Part shown: piece after piece, positions 62,330 to 64,000 of the stretch
Position numbering within the stretch: the stretch's first letter is position 1
Layout: every line of letters starts with the position of its first letter
Assembly (NCBI RefSeq): GCF_009811415.1
Contig: NZ_BLIG01000032.1
Coordinates: forward strand, 1 to 64,000
Source of the DNA: Alteromonas sp. KUL106
GTDB taxonomy: Bacteria; Pseudomonadota; Gammaproteobacteria; Enterobacterales; Alteromonadaceae
DNA: 64,000 nt
Direction of reading: 5' to 3'
Translations under genes and position numbers: made by a program
The notes under the pieces: generated by a model
Database searches by the model: none
What the model saw: the letters and a program-made list of their open reading frames with translations, nothing else
What the model was told of the DNA's origin: nothing

Positions 62330-63703
62330 TTAAACGGTGCTAGGATCGGGATCGCTAGGCTGCATTTTAGCTTTCGCAACTTCGCGTTCTTCCGTTGTAA
62401 TTTCTTCTATTTCAACGGCTCTTCTGCACATCAACATTAACGTTCCCATATACGCTATGAGCAACACCGTATAAATGATCAAGTACAGTGTGAACGACAC
62501 TGCAATGTTCCCAGGGGGAAGTTGCGTTACTGCGTCAGAGGTTCTCAGCACGCCGCTCACCAAATATGGCTGCCTGCCTATTTCAGTGACATACCAGCCA
62601 GCAAGGGTAGCAATCCAACCGCTAAAGGCCATGCCGGCGAAAGTACGTTTCAGCCATAAAGGAAAGTCTTTTTTGCGCATAAGATACACACTGCCTATCC
62701 ATGACACCGCAAGCATCAGCATTCCCATACCTACCATCACCCTGAAGCCAAAAAACACAGGCGCGACAGGAGGGTGCTCCCCTTCAAACTCATTAAGCCC
62801 TTTGATTTGACCTTTTAGCTCATGGGTAAGTATTAAGCTTGCGCCGTAAGGAATAGGAATTTCAAAATGGTTTTCTTTACTTTCCTCATCAGGTATTGCG
62901 AAAAGTAGCAAAGGTGCACCTTCAGTGGTTTCCCAAAGGCCCTCCATTGCCGCTACTTTTTGCGGCTGGTGTTCAAGGGTATTTAAACCGTGCATGTCGC
63001 CTGCAAATATTTGCAGCGGTATTAAAACAGCAGCAGTATAAGTGGCTGTTTTAAGGGCAAGCTTCGGTGCTAATTTATCGTCGCCTTTAAGCATACGATA
63101 GGCAGATAAACCTGCGATGAGGAAGCTTGCCGTCAGCCCAGATGCAAGCATCATGTGCACAAATCTGTAGGGGAAAGAAGGGTTAAAAATAATCTCTTTC
63201 CAATTGGTGGCATACACTACGCCATCAACGACTTCAAAACCCTGTGGGGTTTGCATCCAGCTGTTGAGCGCTAATATCCAGAAAGCAGAGGTTGTAGTGC
63301 CCAGGGCAACGATAAGCGTAGAAGCCGTATGCAGCCAGTTGGGAACACGGCGAATACCAAATAGCATGATGCCCAGAAACGTGGCTTCTAGGAAAAAAGC
63401 AGTGAGGACTTCGTAACCTAACAGCGGGCCAGCAACATTACCTACTTTCTCCATGAATCCCGGCCAATTGGTGCCGAATTGAAAAGACATGGTCACACCG
63501 CTCACAACGCCAAGCGCAAAGCTCAGTGCAAAAACACGTACCCAAAAGCGGTACATGCGCATCCAAACAGGGTGACCTGAGGTGTTTGAGCGCAATTTGA
63601 AATAAAATAAAAACCATCCCATGGCCATCGTGATGGTTGGAAATAAGATATGAAAGCTAATATTTAGCGCAAATTGTAAACGAGACAGCAAGAATGCATC
63701 CAC
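62330..63703 (-). CDS. cydA: Cytochrome bd-type ubiquinol oxidase subunit I
   Basis: 457 residues: N-terminal heme-ligand His (RLQFALNISFHILFPT), FGTNWPGFMEKVGNVAGPLL, RFVHMMLASG, GRQPYLVSGVL. The Q-loop is short compared with E. coli CydA (522), so it is closer to the cyanide-insensitive CioA type. Heme composition cannot be read. It precedes cydB and follows the edge-truncated small gene. Confidence 0.95.
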   Translation of the reverse strand: MDAFLLSRLQFALNISFHILFPTITMAMGWFLFYFKLRSNTSGHPVWMRMYRFWVRVFALSFALGVVSGVTMSFQFGTNWPGFMEKVGNVAGPLLGYEVLTAFFLEATFLGIMLFGIRRVPNWLHTASTLIVALGTTTSAFWILALNSWMQTPQGFEVVDGVVYATNWKEIIFNPSFPYRFVHMMLASGLTASFLIAGLSAYRMLKGDDKLAPKLALKTATYTAAVLIPLQIFAGDMHGLNTLEHQPQKVAAMEGLWETTEGAPLLLFAIPDEESKENHFEIPIPYGASLILTHELKGQIKGLNEFEGEHPPVAPVFFGFRVMVGMGMLMLAVSWIGSVYLMRKKDFPLWLKRTFAGMAFSGWIATLAGWYVTEIGRQPYLVSGVLRTSDAVTQLPPGNIAVSFTLYLIIYTVLLIAYMGTLMLMCRRAVEIEEITTEEREVAKAKMQPSDPDPSTV

Positions 63704-63714
63704 AGAAGGCCCCC

Positions 63715-64000
63715 TTAGTTAACGCTGTTTTTTCCCGGAAGTAGCTTATCCTTAAGCTCGAGCATACGGCCTACGCCAGAACCTAATTTCATCAGCGTGT
63801 TCAGTTTTTCAGGTCCAAGGTTTTGAAGTTCTTGCGACCATGCCGTAATTGATTCGAGTAAATCGTGAATTTCGTTCAGTTTGTGTTGAGCATTGGCTTC
63901 TTTTTCATTGGCCGGAGTATCAAGTAAAAGGTCGCGCAACAAGCTCATGGTCGGGTCTATTTCACGCTTTCTCCGTTCTTCAAAGACGCGATTGGCAAGC
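63715..64000 (-). CDS. Small protein of unknown function, 5' end probably outside window
   Basis: An ATG at 63948 gives 77 residues, but it lacks a ribosome site and the frame is open to the window edge (LANRVFEERRKREIDPT before it), so the true start is probably beyond. The visible part is helical (KLNEIHDLLESITAW; ELQNLGPEKLNTLMKLGSG) with no membrane segment. Eleven bases separate it from cydA, so it may belong to the operon. Function unknown. Confidence 0.6.
   Translation of the reverse strand, partial: LANRVFEERRKREIDPTMSLLRDLLLDTPANEKEANAQHKLNEIHDLLESITAWSQELQNLGPEKLNTLMKLGSGVGRMLELKDKLLPGKNSVN

Overview
The window reads as chromosomal DNA of a marine gammaproteobacterium of the Alteromonas type. 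This rests on remembered gene order and protein character, not on a search: ftsY-ftsE-ftsX beside rpoH, metJ facing metF, rpmE/priA/ftsN/hslVU, ubiE-ubiJ-ubiB, dtd next to yiiD, and a moderate G+C content. Both ends cut through genes (ftsY on the left, a small unknown gene on the right). I saw no rRNA, tRNA, CRISPR array, prophage or complete insertion sequence.

Layout. 1-6.8 kb: ftsY-ftsE-ftsX, two tandem EAL-HDOD signalling genes, then rpoH with a candidate sigma-E promoter. 6.9-15.8 kb: yiiD, dtd, pip and yihY with an inserted two-gene envelope unit; metF and metJ around Met boxes; malic enzyme; a small unknown gene; rpmE. 16-22.8 kb: priA, ftsN, an unknown membrane protein, a cold-shock/DUF1294 protein, and hslVU behind a clear sigma-32 promoter. 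22.8-27.9 kb: an apparent RiPP locus with HlyD-type adaptor, C39-peptidase ABC exporter, short LuxR regulator, a 70-residue precursor with a double-glycine leader, a strong hairpin and an ATP-grasp ligase. The core contains TLAIGE, which points to a graspetide. 28.3-29.9 kb: a class I HMG-CoA reductase, unexpected beside MEP-pathway relatives.

29.9-38.2 kb: an eight-gene minus-strand operon that I consider the best candidate for an undescribed system. It encodes a secreted Ser/Gln-rich protein, a lipoprotein, a PEGA protein, a PEGA/SUMF1-fold protein, a previously missable 35-residue membrane peptide, a TolQ/ExbB/MotA-like channel, and two von Willebrand A proteins. The N-terminal membrane segments of those two carry the TolR/ExbD-like pattern N-x-x-F-L-D. 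The simplest reading is an ion-driven envelope motor whose B subunits carry periplasmic vWA domains.

38.4-52.4 kb: a beta-propeller amidohydrolase, a hipBA toxin-antitoxin pair with operator repeats, a lone molybdopterin oxidoreductase, glutathione reductase, and a four-gene phosphorelay (HTH-REC, PhnD-like binding protein, histidine kinase, REC with a degenerate HD-GYP domain). 52.7-64 kb: prlC, a tag-type glycosylase, ubiE-ubiJ-ubiB, a cold-shock gene, an exported protein, an Lrp-type regulator, a 54-residue basic protein with its own ribosome site and terminator, and cydAB with the edge-truncated gene.
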